Origin: Patescibacteria group bacterium
GTDB taxonomy: Bacteria > Patescibacteriota > Minisyncoccia > JAHIHE01
Reading direction: 5' to 3'
Length of the DNA: 5,539 nt
NCBI GenBank assembly: GCA_018896765.1
Contig: JAHILZ010000070.1
Coordinates: 1 to 5,539, forward strand
Under the pieces are notes generated by a model. That model was not told where the DNA came from. It ran no database searches and worked only from the letters and a program-made list of their open reading frames with translations. Shown one piece after another: positions 1 to 4,276 of this stretch (within the stretch, counting starts at the first letter, position 1; each line of letters starts with the position of its first letter). A program made the translations under genes and the position numbers.

Positions 1-6
1 AAATTT

Positions 7-228
7 ATGATAGCAGAAAAAATTTTAAGCGAAATTACGCCGGAGAAAATTAAAAAGGAAGTGGAAAAAATCAAAGCGGCAAAATTGCCGCCGAAATTGG
101 AAGAATGCGTGAGAGAGTATGAAAAAGTGGGGAAGAGGGAGAGGTTTTTGTGGCAGAACGAAAATAGTTATTCACAATTTCATTTTGACATTATTCCCAA
201 TAATGCTATAATTTTCAGCATCGTTTAA
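7..228 (+). pseudogene. Truncated 5' gene fragment, function unknown
   Basis: A 73-codon reading frame. The first about 50 residues are charged and helical (MIAEKILSEITPEKIKKEVE at the N-terminus, then a Lys/Pro/Glu-rich stretch and RERFLW) and look like the start of a longer protein that I do not recognise. The last about 20 codons coincide with the promoter of the next gene (box 168-180, -35 at 185-190, -10 at 207-212), so the C-terminus is probably not native. A second copy of the first 23 codons at 5096-5164 is about 88% identical in DNA (61 of 69 bases) and carries two stop codons. Both copies lie just upstream of the same promoter/leader cassette. I read this as a gene fragment carried along in a segmental duplication. 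It could still be expressed as a small protein. A GC-rich inverted repeat at 76-91 lies inside the frame. Confidence 0.45.
168..212 (+). promoter_or_regulatory. Promoter A with upstream TTATTCACAATTT box
   Basis: The -35 TTGACA (185-190) and -10 TATAAT (207-212) are both perfect consensus, separated by 16 bp, with the extended -10 dinucleotide TG at 204-205. TTATTCACAATTT (168-180) ends four bases before the -35 and recurs at the same place in promoters B and C (2221-2233, 5219-5231), so it is a candidate activator or UP-type site. Unlike B and C, this spacer has no homopolymer. Predicted transcription start near 219. Confidence 0.85.
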
Positions 229-260
229 GCCAAGAGGTAAAAAGCGGTAAAAAATAAAAA

Positions 261-377
261 GGGGAATTAAAAAAAGTTCTGAAAATATTCAGGGCGATTG
301 CACATTTAAAATAAAAAAACTTTGAAGCAGGCAATTGGGCATTAACAATAATTAACGCTTGGATTGCCTGTTTCAAA
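261..377 (+). promoter_or_regulatory. Structured 5' leader RNA, copy A
   Basis: The conserved part is 261-303: GGGGAAT (261-267), an A-rich spacer, hairpin P1 pairing 276-283 with 288-295 (8 bp, two of them G-U, loop AATA), then GATTGCAC (296-303). After an A-rich stretch comes a long second hairpin. Positions 321-335 pair with 363-377 over 15 bp including one G-U, and the interior can pair again (TTAA with TTAA). The hairpin ends directly at the AGAGGAGG ribosome-binding sequence (377-384). The P1/GATTGCAC block recurs at 2281-2325 and 5277-5320. The second hairpin is much longer here than in the other copies. I do not recognise the family. Control of translation or termination is an inference. 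Confidence 0.7.
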
Positions 378-397
378 GAGGAGGAATTAAAATTCCA

Positions 398-550
398 ATG
401 ACAAACTTGGCAGGAACCTATATAGGAGAAAAGATCAGAAATGAAACAAACCAAAAGATTTGGAATACCAGCAGTAATACTGCTATTTGTGGCAATATTT
501 GCCATGGTACCGAGCGCAAGCGCTTTGCAAGATTTGAAAATAACCAATGA
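398..550 (+). CDS. Possible leader ORF overlapping the BPSL0067-like gene
   Basis: ATG at 398 follows a strong AGAGGAGG (377-384), though the 13-base spacing is long; a small hairpin (383-388 with 391-396) could shorten it. The 50-codon frame begins MTNLAGTYIGEKIRNETNQK and runs out of frame about 110 bases into the gene at 441. The composition beyond 441 looks like a shadow of that gene. It is listed because leaders B and C also have a short ORF in this position. Real translation here would compete with or feed the start at 441. Coding status is doubtful. Confidence 0.25.
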   Translation: MTNLAGTYIGEKIRNETNQKIWNTSSNTAICGNICHGTERKRFARFENNQ

Positions 551-1079
551 CAACTTGGCTACCTTGCAGTCGCTTACAGGCAATAGTGGCGCATGGTATT
601 CATATGGTGTTGGTTTTGAGCCCCAGTTGTTAAAATACAACTACGGCAACAATCTCAACACCTACGACGGAAGCAAAACAGCAGTATATGTCGGAACAAT
701 GAAAGCAATAAAAATAAGAGATGGGCAATGCGTGCTATTTGCTAACGCAATGGCAAATAGAAATGGCATCATCGCATCAAATTGGAAACGCGGAAGATCT
801 GTTATTTGGAGCGGTGAATCAATGCCTCAAGGAACTTTTATCGCAACTTTCAAAGCCGACGGAACCTATGATTATTTGGGAACAAATGGCAAGAATCATG
901 TAGCAATATTTGATCGCTGGCATATGGTATATTTGGGAAACTATCGGTGGCAAATCGATGGATTCTATGTTTGGGACCAAAACTATGTCTCACCGCTTTT
1001 AGTGGGCAGACATTTAATAAAACAAACCGGATCTAGTACGGGCGATGCAGACAATTATTATGTTGTCCAAGTACCGTAA
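441..1079 (+). CDS. Secreted cysteine hydrolase, BPSL0067 family-like
   Basis: A 212-residue exported protein, probably a peptidoglycan amidase or peptidase acting outside the membrane. A Sec signal peptide is clear: KQTKR, a hydrophobic core at residues 8-22, and a predicted cut after Ala28 (SASA). The mature domain has the order typical of BPSL0067/NlpC-P60-like folds: DGQC with Cys97 as likely nucleophile, W-K-R-G at 115-118, GTFIATF at 131-137, NHVAIF with His153 as likely base, WDQN at 178-181, an Arg at 190, and a C-terminal DADNYYVVQV strand. Family assignment rests on motif order and length. AGGAG at 424-428 sits 12 bases before the ATG. The gene follows promoter A and leader A and ends before a bidirectional terminator. 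Its target (own wall or a neighbour cell) cannot be read from sequence. No adjacent immunity gene is evident. Confidence 0.8.
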   Translation: MKQTKRFGIPAVILLFVAIFAMVPSASALQDLKITNDNLATLQSLTGNSGAWYSYGVGFEPQLLKYNYGNNLNTYDGSKTAVYVGTMKAIKIRDGQCVLFANAMANRNGIIASNWKRGRSVIWSGESMPQGTFIATFKADGTYDYLGTNGKNHVAIFDRWHMVYLGNYRWQIDGFYVWDQNYVSPLLVGRHLIKQTGSSTGDADNYYVVQVP

Positions 1080-1081
1080 AT

Positions 1082-1101
1082 AAAACTAGAAAACTAGTTT
1101 T
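1082..1101 (+). other. Small perfect hairpin after the hydrolase gene
   Basis: AAAACTAG (1082-1089) pairs with CTAGTTTT (1094-1101) around AAAA, just after the stop codon at 1077-1079. It may protect the mRNA 3' end or assist the terminator that follows at 1115. Confidence 0.4.
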
Positions 1102-1114
1102 AGCCAAATTTAAA

Positions 1115-1150
1115 ACCGAGGATTTAAATTTTTATCCTCGGTATTTTTTT
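1115..1150 (+). terminator. Bidirectional rho-independent terminator
   Basis: ACCGAGGAT (1115-1123) pairs perfectly with ATCCTCGGT (1134-1142), followed by A and seven T on the plus strand. On the minus strand the same stem is followed by a T-rich stretch (TTTTAAATTT). It lies between convergent genes and probably ends both transcripts. The minus-strand stop codon (1149-1151) abuts it. Confidence 0.85.
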
Positions 1151-1970
1151 ATTTAAAACGAAAACTGTCAATTATATTATTATCATAACATTGATAATCT
1201 TTACCATCAGTTTCGCTGATAGCGAAAAAACATCCTTGCCCAAGTTCTACAGACATAATTTTTTCTATTTCGGGTTTGTATAATATTATCAAAGGAGACA
1301 TTGCCAAGCGGCATGCTGCGGCTTCGGATTTTATCTCTTTGTCCCAATCTTCGCTTTTTAATGTGATTTCATAAACTCCTGTCTGCTGTTTCCGTGGAAT
1401 CTTTTTTTCCATAGAACAAGTCGAACCGTAATTATCTTTAATAAACTTATTTAATTCTGAGTCATTTTTAATATTTTTTATATTAATAACCCATGTTAAA
1501 AAAGGATTGCCGTAAGTTTCTTTTTCTTTCTTGAGAGATTCTAAGGAAGAGATTATTTTTTCGCATGGTCCTGTATAGTCACTTAATTCACTGCTATAAG
1601 GCGCTTCATAATAATATTCATGAGTGATATAGGTTATTCCATTTTTACTGTCATCAAAAATTTTTATCGGAACATAAAACGGCTTATAGGGTTCGCACCT
1701 ATAAATTCCATACACCATTTGCGGATATTTAATTGAAAATCCTAATTCGGTATTGGTGTATGTTTCCCATACTTCCGGTGGGGGCGTGATCGTAGGCGTT
1801 GATGCAGGATTTGAAGAAATTACGGGAGAAATTGAAGTAGTCGGAGAAGTTGTGGGAAGCGGATTAATACTATTTTTATATTGCCAATAACCCAAAATTC
1901 CCGCGCCAATGCCGGAGATTAAAATCGCAGCGATTAAAATTTTTTTATTACCATTAATTAGTTTATTCAT
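1149..1970 (-). CDS. Membrane-tethered six-cysteine extracytoplasmic protein
   Basis: A 273-residue protein that I do not recognise beyond its architecture. It has a short basic N-terminus, one membrane segment (about 9-28), a Ser/Thr/Pro-rich linker (about 33-66) acting as a wall-spanning tether, then a globular domain beginning WETYTNTELGFSIKYP. That opening is reminiscent of small lipoprotein or PsbP-like domains common in Patescibacteria. The six cysteines (92, 136, 185, 220, 247, 261) are all on the outer side and could form three disulfides. The frame extends upstream to a TTG at 2033, but that extension contains a good promoter (-35 at 2028-2033, -10 at 2005-2010), so I place the start at the ATG at 1970; 2006 is an alternative. 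No clear Shine-Dalgarno precedes 1970. The gene is convergent with the hydrolase and probably monocistronic. Confidence 0.8.
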   Translation of the reverse strand: MNKLINGNKKILIAAILISGIGAGILGYWQYKNSINPLPTTSPTTSISPVISSNPASTPTITPPPEVWETYTNTELGFSIKYPQMVYGIYRCEPYKPFYVPIKIFDDSKNGITYITHEYYYEAPYSSELSDYTGPCEKIISSLESLKKEKETYGNPFLTWVINIKNIKNDSELNKFIKDNYGSTCSMEKKIPRKQQTGVYEITLKSEDWDKEIKSEAAACRLAMSPLIILYKPEIEKIMSVELGQGCFFAISETDGKDYQCYDNNIIDSFRFK

Positions 1971-2004
1971 AATGCTAAATTTAGTGTTTATTTTTACTAA
2001 TCCC

Positions 2005-2033
2005 ATCTTACCACCAAAACCGCCGGCGGTCAA
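2005..2033 (-). promoter_or_regulatory. Promoter of the tethered six-Cys protein
   Basis: On the minus strand TTGACC (2033-2028) and TAAGAT (2010-2005) are separated by exactly 17 bp, with a TG extended -10 one base before the hexamer. Predicted start near 1998, giving a leader of about 28 bases. This argues that the TTG-initiated N-terminal extension of the gene is not translated. Confidence 0.65.
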
Positions 2034-2068
2034 TTTTTTATTTCCAGCTACACCTCTATTAAAATATG

Positions 2069-2077
2069 TGGTATAAT
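2069..2077 (+). promoter_or_regulatory. Candidate extended -10 upstream of hairpin repeat 1
   Basis: TG, one base, then TATAAT at 2072-2077, without a convincing -35 at 17-18 bp. Transcription would enter the hairpin-repeat region at 2092-2213. A related TGGTAAAAT lies upstream of repeat 3 (5001-5009), so the pair of promoter plus repeat seems to be duplicated as a unit. Confidence 0.4.
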
Positions 2078-2091
2078 AGGGGCAGGAAGAA

Positions 2092-2122
2092 AATAATCTT
2101 ACGACATCGCAAGTCGTTAAAT
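2092..2122 (+). repeat. Intergenic hairpin repeat, copy 1
   Basis: A 31-base repeat with core TTACGACATCGCAAGTCG, where ACGAC pairs with GTCGT around ATCGCAA. It matches 5057-5087 with a single mismatch. A shorter copy is at 2194-2213. The region 2034-2357 holds no gene apart from these repeats, the palindrome at 2137-2162 and promoter/leader B. Confidence 0.8.
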
Positions 2123-2136
2123 CGTATTAAGCAATC

Positions 2137-2162
2137 ACTTTGATTATCCAAATAATCAAAGT
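2137..2162 (+). repeat. Perfect 11-bp inverted repeat with CCAA loop
   Basis: ACTTTGATTAT (2137-2147) and its exact complement (2152-2162) surround CCAA. No T-tract follows on either strand, so it is not an ordinary rho-independent terminator. It could be an operator or an RNA hairpin in a transcript starting near 2084. Confidence 0.6.
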
Positions 2163-2193
2163 AAAAGCAGAAAATGATTATTGACTGAATTGA

Positions 2194-2213
2194 TTTTACG
2201 ACATCGCAAGTCG
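2194..2213 (+). repeat. Intergenic hairpin repeat, copy 2
   Basis: The 20-base core TTTTACGACATCGCAAGTCG recurs exactly. Here its right arm runs straight into GAAAATAG and the TTATCCCCAATTT box of promoter B, so the repeat abuts the cassette. Confidence 0.75.
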
Positions 2214-2220
2214 AAAATAG

Positions 2221-2270
2221 TTATCCCCAATTTGCGCCTTGACGGTTGCTTTTTTTTTTTATGGTAATAT
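2221..2270 (+). promoter_or_regulatory. Promoter B with T11 spacer tract
   Basis: TTATCCCCAATTT (2221-2233), -35 TTGACG (2239-2244), and extended -10 TG-G-TAATAT (hexamer 2265-2270). The spacer is 20 bp and contains eleven consecutive T (2250-2260). Loss of three T would bring it to 17 bp. The -10 is embedded in the perfect palindrome GGTAATATTACC (2263-2274). Predicted start near 2277. Length variation of the tract, and so phase variation, is an inference. Confidence 0.7.
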
Positions 2271-2280
2271 TACCGGTATT

Positions 2281-2353
2281 GGAGGAATCAAAACAAAGCC
2301 CTGAAAACATTCGGGGCGATTGCACACTAAAAACAAAAAGGCGCAAACAGCGC
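2281..2353 (+). promoter_or_regulatory. Structured 5' leader RNA, copy B
   Basis: GGAGGAAT (2281-2288), nine bases, hairpin P1 pairing 2298-2305 with 2310-2317 (8 bp, one G-U, loop AACA), then GATTGCAC (2318-2325) and ACTAAAAACAAAAA. The second hairpin is minimal: GCGC (2341-2344) with GCGC (2350-2353). The leader begins almost at the predicted transcription start. Base changes relative to copy A keep pairing (U-G to C-G twice, U-A to U-G once). Confidence 0.7.
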
Positions 2354-2357
2354 GTAG

Positions 2358-2414
2358 ATGATTGGACAAATTGAACGCAAACAGACACAGAAATATAAGA
2401 GGTATAAACAATGA
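2358..2414 (+). CDS. Lysine-rich leader ORF, ATGA-coupled
   Basis: An 18-residue frame, MIGQIERKQTQKYKRYKQ, between leader B and the amidase gene. Its TGA (2412-2414) overlaps the amidase ATG (2411-2413) as ATGA, a classical translational-coupling junction, and the amidase Shine-Dalgarno AAGAGGT (2397-2403) lies inside it. Its own ribosome-binding site is poor (AAAAGG about 16 bases upstream). Leader C has a similar ORF one base from its gene; the peptides themselves are not similar. It may be regulatory rather than encode a functional peptide. Confidence 0.4.
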   Translation: MIGQIERKQTQKYKRYKQ

Positions 2415-2767
2415 GTAGTTTAGTAAGGAAGTTTGTGCTTGTTATGCTGGCAATAGCCATAATAGCAGGTAGTATAGGATCGGTAAGCGCGTACACATAT
2501 AATCGCCAGACGGCAGCAGATTATGCCAAGGTTAATTGGAATACTAATGTTCCAGGATCGTGGTATTTCCAAGAGCGTGGCGGAGATTGCACTAATTTTG
2601 TGTCGCACTCACTGTATGCAGGAGGATGGCCTCAAAGAGGAACTCAATGGACGCCAAATTATCGGTGGTATTTCAATTCGATTTATAGCTACTCCAGCTC
2701 GTGGACAAGCGTACCTGAATTTAGGAATTTTATCATAAATTCAAGAAGAGGAACGGAAGTATACTAA
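2411..2767 (+). pseudogene. Secreted Amidase_6-type amidase, N-terminal part, split by IS630
   Basis: The N-terminal 117 residues of an exported amidase, ending at a stop (2765-2767) formed by the left end of the IS element. The signal peptide core is about residues 5-20 with a likely cut after Ala27 (SVSA). The mature part starts with YNRQTAADYAKVNW, then RGGDCTNFVSHSLYAGG, the signature of the Amidase_6 family (Pfam PF12671), with Cys60 as expected nucleophile. The catalytic His and the third triad residue lie downstream at 3896-4153, so this fragment should be inactive though possibly exported. Start supported by AAGAGGT seven bases upstream. It is driven by promoter and leader B. Confidence 0.88.
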
Positions 2768-2788
2768 CTTGCTAAACTAATTCCGATT
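2764..2788 (+). repeat. IS630 left terminal inverted repeat
   Basis: 24 of 25 positions match the complement of 3870-3894. The transposase stop codon (2787-2789) overlaps its inner edge, and the outer CTAA supplies the stop that truncates the amidase. Confidence 0.93.
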
Positions 2789-3413
2789 ATACAATTTCGA
2801 ATTTTAATGTTAATATTTTTTTCAGTTCAGGTTTGTACTGTTTAAAGTTTTTGAAAAAATCAAATATCGCCATTTTGAATTTTTCAAATGTCTCATAATA
2901 AATATTCTTTCTTACCTTGTTTTTAAAGAATTTCCAAAGTCTTTCAATCAGATTCAGGTTGGGTGAATATGGCGGAAGAAATTTCAGCTTCATATTCAGA
3001 TTTTTGGCTTTCAGTCCGACTTCCTTGTTATGGCTGTATCTGGCATTATCCAAAAAAACATAAATCTTGCCATTGCTCGGATAATCATTTCTAATTTCCA
3101 CGAGTATTTGCTTGATCATTTCCTTATCGCAATTATCTTCTGTGATTAAAGTTGTCGGTTTGAGAGTAAGGGCATTAATGGCTCCAATAATACTGATTCT
3201 TTTTCGGCCGGTTGAAGAAGAAATCGTTTTTGTCCCGGCAGCGCCTTTTTCTTGCCAGCAATAGCCGCTAACCGTATTATGCACTTGATGAGTCGGATCT
3301 AAAAAAATAACTTCGCCTTTTTCTTGCTTGGCTTTTTTGATTATTCTAAAAATCTTTTTAATGAATTTTTTCTGTATTGTTTTATCAGGAGCGTTCCCCG
3401 GCGTTAAACGTGT
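2787..3413 (-). CDS. IS630 transposase, DDE catalytic part (OrfB, -1 frame)
   Basis: The catalytic RNase H-like domain that cuts and joins the IS ends. In the predicted fusion with OrfA (345 residues) the acidic triad is Asp176 (IFLDPTHQ), Asp259 (YVFLDNARYSHN) and Glu294 (LPPYSPNLNLIERLW), giving DD34E spacing typical of Tc1/mariner-like enzymes. The frame is open from 3440 but has no ATG, GTG or TTG before a GTG at 3284, which lies after the first Asp. A free-standing product would lack Asp176, so synthesis as an OrfA-OrfB fusion by -1 slippage is expected. The best site is the A7 run at 3413-3419. Confidence 0.9.
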   Translation of the reverse strand, partial: TRLTPGNAPDKTIQKKFIKKIFRIIKKAKQEKGEVIFLDPTHQVHNTVSGYCWQEKGAAGTKTISSSTGRKRISIIGAINALTLKPTTLITEDNCDKEMIKQILVEIRNDYPSNGKIYVFLDNARYSHNKEVGLKAKNLNMKLKFLPPYSPNLNLIERLWKFFKNKVRKNIYYETFEKFKMAIFDFFKNFKQYKPELKKILTLKFEIV

Positions 3414-3823
3414 TTTTTTGTAAGATAAATGGAGTTTTTTTTACAACAGCGAAACAGCCAGCTTTGTTCTATTTCAATATCATAATGATTCTTTAGCCAG
3501 TCCTGCAGCTCGGATAAAGTGGAAATCATATTATTTTTAACATCTTTGTTGATCTTGTCCGCGTAATCGTCTATTTTTGATTGCCTTTTGTTTTTAAAAT
3601 CCAAATGGCACAATCCGATAATTCCTTTATTCAAATATAGCTTAATCCAATCTGTTATCGTATCAACGCAAACTCCGGTAATATCAGCTATTTCTTTACA
3701 TTCCTTGCCTTTATGGCTTAATTCCAAACACTGCAACCGTCTAAAAATTCTTTTGTTTTTTTCACTTTGTTTTAATTTTTTTAACTTAATTATTTCTGTT
3801 TTAGTAAGTTTGATTTTATACAT
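3404..3823 (-). CDS. IS630 transposase, DNA-binding part (OrfA)
   Basis: 139 residues with the paired helix-turn-helix region of IS630 transposases: a first HTH around residues 28-65 (RRLQCLELSHKGKECKEIAD followed by TGVCVDTITDWIKLY), a linker with GLCHLDFKNKRQSK, and a second winged HTH (STLSELQDWL to WLFRCCKKN). It binds the terminal inverted repeats. The frame ends at 3404 shortly after two A-runs (complements of T8 3435-3442 and T7 3413-3419). In-frame reading at the second is ACA AAA AAA, so A AAA AAA is in register for -1 frameshifting into the catalytic part. No Shine-Dalgarno is obvious before the ATG at 3823. Confidence 0.9.
   Translation of the reverse strand: MYKIKLTKTEIIKLKKLKQSEKNKRIFRRLQCLELSHKGKECKEIADITGVCVDTITDWIKLYLNKGIIGLCHLDFKNKRQSKIDDYADKINKDVKNNMISTLSELQDWLKNHYDIEIEQSWLFRCCKKNSIYLTKKHV
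3413..3419 (-). other. Slippery A7 run, predicted -1 frameshift site
   Basis: On the minus strand the zero frame reads AC-A-AAA-AAA-CAC. A slip of one base back after 3413 continues as ACA CGT TTA into the catalytic frame and yields a 345-residue transposase of normal family length. A second run of eight A at 3435-3442 (TGT AAA AAA AAC) is an alternative, since the -1 frame is open from 3440. Transcriptional slippage is possible at either run. Confidence 0.7.
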
Positions 3824-3824
3824 G

Positions 3825-3873
3825 GATTTGATATGATATTAATGTTAATCTTATAAAAATATTATATCAAATC
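3825..3873 (-). promoter_or_regulatory. Inverted repeat flanking the transposase start region
   Basis: GATTTGATAT (3825-3834) and its exact complement ATATCAAATC (3864-3873) lie 29 bases apart. One arm touches the transposase start codon region and the other covers the -10. As the outer arm is upstream of the predicted transcription start, it would act as DNA (an operator or transposase site), not as an mRNA hairpin. Confidence 0.4.
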
Positions 3874-3889
3874 GGAATTAATTTAGCAA
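3861..3889 (-). promoter_or_regulatory. Transposase promoter inside the right inverted repeat
   Basis: On the minus strand TTGCTA (3889-3884) is 17 bp from TATAAT (3866-3861), with an extended TG. The -35 belongs to the terminal inverted repeat, so transposase binding there would repress its own gene, as is common in IS elements. The left inverted repeat lacks the matching -10. Confidence 0.75.
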
Positions 3890-3894
3890 GTTAG
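3870..3894 (-). repeat. IS630 right terminal inverted repeat
   Basis: The complement matches 24 of 25 positions of 2764-2788. It contains the -35 of the transposase promoter and is followed by the second TA of the target duplication (3895-3896). Confidence 0.93.
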
Positions 3895-3895
3895 T

Positions 3896-4153
3896 ATATC
3901 TCTTGATAGTAGAGGATTTAATAGCGCCCTTCAAATAGGCGATGTTGTCTTGATGGACGGTGCGGCTTCAGTTAATACTAATCCTGACAATGTCTGGGAT
4001 CACAGTATGATTATTGTAGCTAAAACCAGCAATGAGTTGTTCGTGGCGTATCACACCACAAATACACGACTCAGATCGGTAACGGAGATGAGGGCAAGTT
4101 TTTCAAAAGCTAAATTCACGGCTTTTCATCTCAAAGATTCCGGAGATTTTTAA
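3896..4153 (+). pseudogene. Secreted Amidase_6-type amidase, C-terminal part, split by IS630
   Basis: The remaining 85 residues of the interrupted amidase, in the order expected for Amidase_6: LQIGDVVLMDG, WDHSMIIV with the catalytic His (about residue 154 of the rejoined 203-residue protein), and VAYHTTNTRLRSV, which resembles the family's late His-Thr-Asn/Asp motif. No upstream signal supports translation of this fragment alone; the first in-frame start-like codon is TTG at 3950. Rejoining with both TA copies kept (removing exactly 1131 bp) gives an uninterrupted frame reading VYISLDSRG. Removing the element with one TA gives a frameshift and TGA at 3904. The gene ends before the terminator at 4193. 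Confidence 0.88.
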
Positions 4154-4192
4154 CACTTGGTCATTAAAACAAAAACAGTCGAACAAATTTAT

Positions 4193-4227
4193 AGGGGACA
4201 ACTATTTTTATGTCCCCTCCCTTTTTT
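4193..4227 (+). terminator. Rho-independent terminator of the amidase gene
   Basis: AGGGGACA (4193-4200) pairs perfectly with TGTCCCCT (4211-4218) around a ten-base loop, followed by CCC and six T. It lies 40 bases past the amidase stop codon. Confidence 0.8.
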
Positions 4228-4239
4228 CCCCTTCATTTA

Positions 4240-4250
4240 TATGATAAACT
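4240..4250 (+). promoter_or_regulatory. Weak candidate promoter for the 4277 gene
   Basis: TG at 4242-4243, one base, then TAAACT (4245-4250) resembles an extended -10. At 17 bp upstream there is only the T-tract of the preceding terminator. Predicted start near 4257, giving a leader of about 20 bases without a Shine-Dalgarno. Confidence 0.3.
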
Positions 4251-4276
4251 TAAGTTATAAAAATTAAAAAAATATT

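Larger units (their letters stand above)
2764..3894 (-). mobile_element. IS630-family insertion sequence, complete, 1131 bp
   Basis: Terminal inverted repeats of 25 bp with one mismatch (2764-2788 and 3870-3894) begin CTAACTTGCTAAA and end TAATTCCGATT. It is flanked by TA on both sides (2762-2763, 3895-3896), the expected target duplication for IS630/Tc1-mariner elements; TATA is also present on both sides, so the exact duplication is ambiguous. It carries one transposase gene in two frames on the minus strand, with its promoter in the right inverted repeat. A subterminal TTAATGTTAAT occurs near both ends (2804-2814, 3839-3849). The good match of the repeats and the intact ORFs suggest a recent insertion. 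It disrupts the amidase gene. Confidence 0.95.

Noticed and set aside
168..176. TTATTCACA as a DnaA box / origin signal
   Set aside because: It matches the consensus once, but the equivalent sites in the other two cassettes do not, and there is no cluster of boxes or AT-rich unwinding element with dnaA or dnaN nearby. Its fixed spacing to a -35 fits a promoter element better.
215..640. Minus-strand frame of 141 codons opposite the signal peptide of the first hydrolase
   Set aside because: It is antisense to the leader and a well-supported gene, has no ribosome-binding site, and its composition looks like a complement shadow.
1971..2033. TTG-started N-terminal extension (21 residues) of the six-Cys protein
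   Set aside because: The segment contains TTGACC-17-TAAGAT with an extended -10 on the coding strand, and the basic plus hydrophobic N-terminus begins naturally at the ATG at 1970.
2092..2213. CRISPR array from the recurring hairpin repeat
   Set aside because: Only two copies here and one far away, spacing is irregular, the repeat unit is short, and there are no cas genes.
2265..2273. TAATATTAC, the nicking nonanucleotide of CRESS-DNA virus origins
   Set aside because: It sits in a promoter -10, has no flanking stem that would present it as a loop, and there is no Rep-like gene.
2281..2340. Leader as a preQ1-like riboswitch (short hairpin with an A-rich tail and CTAA)
   Set aside because: The loop lacks the C-rich preQ1 sequence, the tail does not pair back in the required way, and the downstream genes are not in queuosine metabolism.
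2280..2373. The leader B block as a coding sequence starting at TTG
   Set aside because: The frame is open for 31 codons in copy B, but copy C has a stop after three codons and a one-base deletion in the hairpin loop, and substitutions follow base pairing rather than codon position.
2221..2496. Minus-strand frame of 91 codons over leader B
   Set aside because: It reads antisense through the promoter, the leader and the amidase signal peptide; no start signal supports it.
3904..3906. TGA read as glycine (recoded genetic code as in Gracilibacteria/Absconditabacteria)
   Set aside because: The large genes show no in-frame TGA, glycine is coded by GGN, and reading through this TGA leads at once to TAG codons in the same frame.
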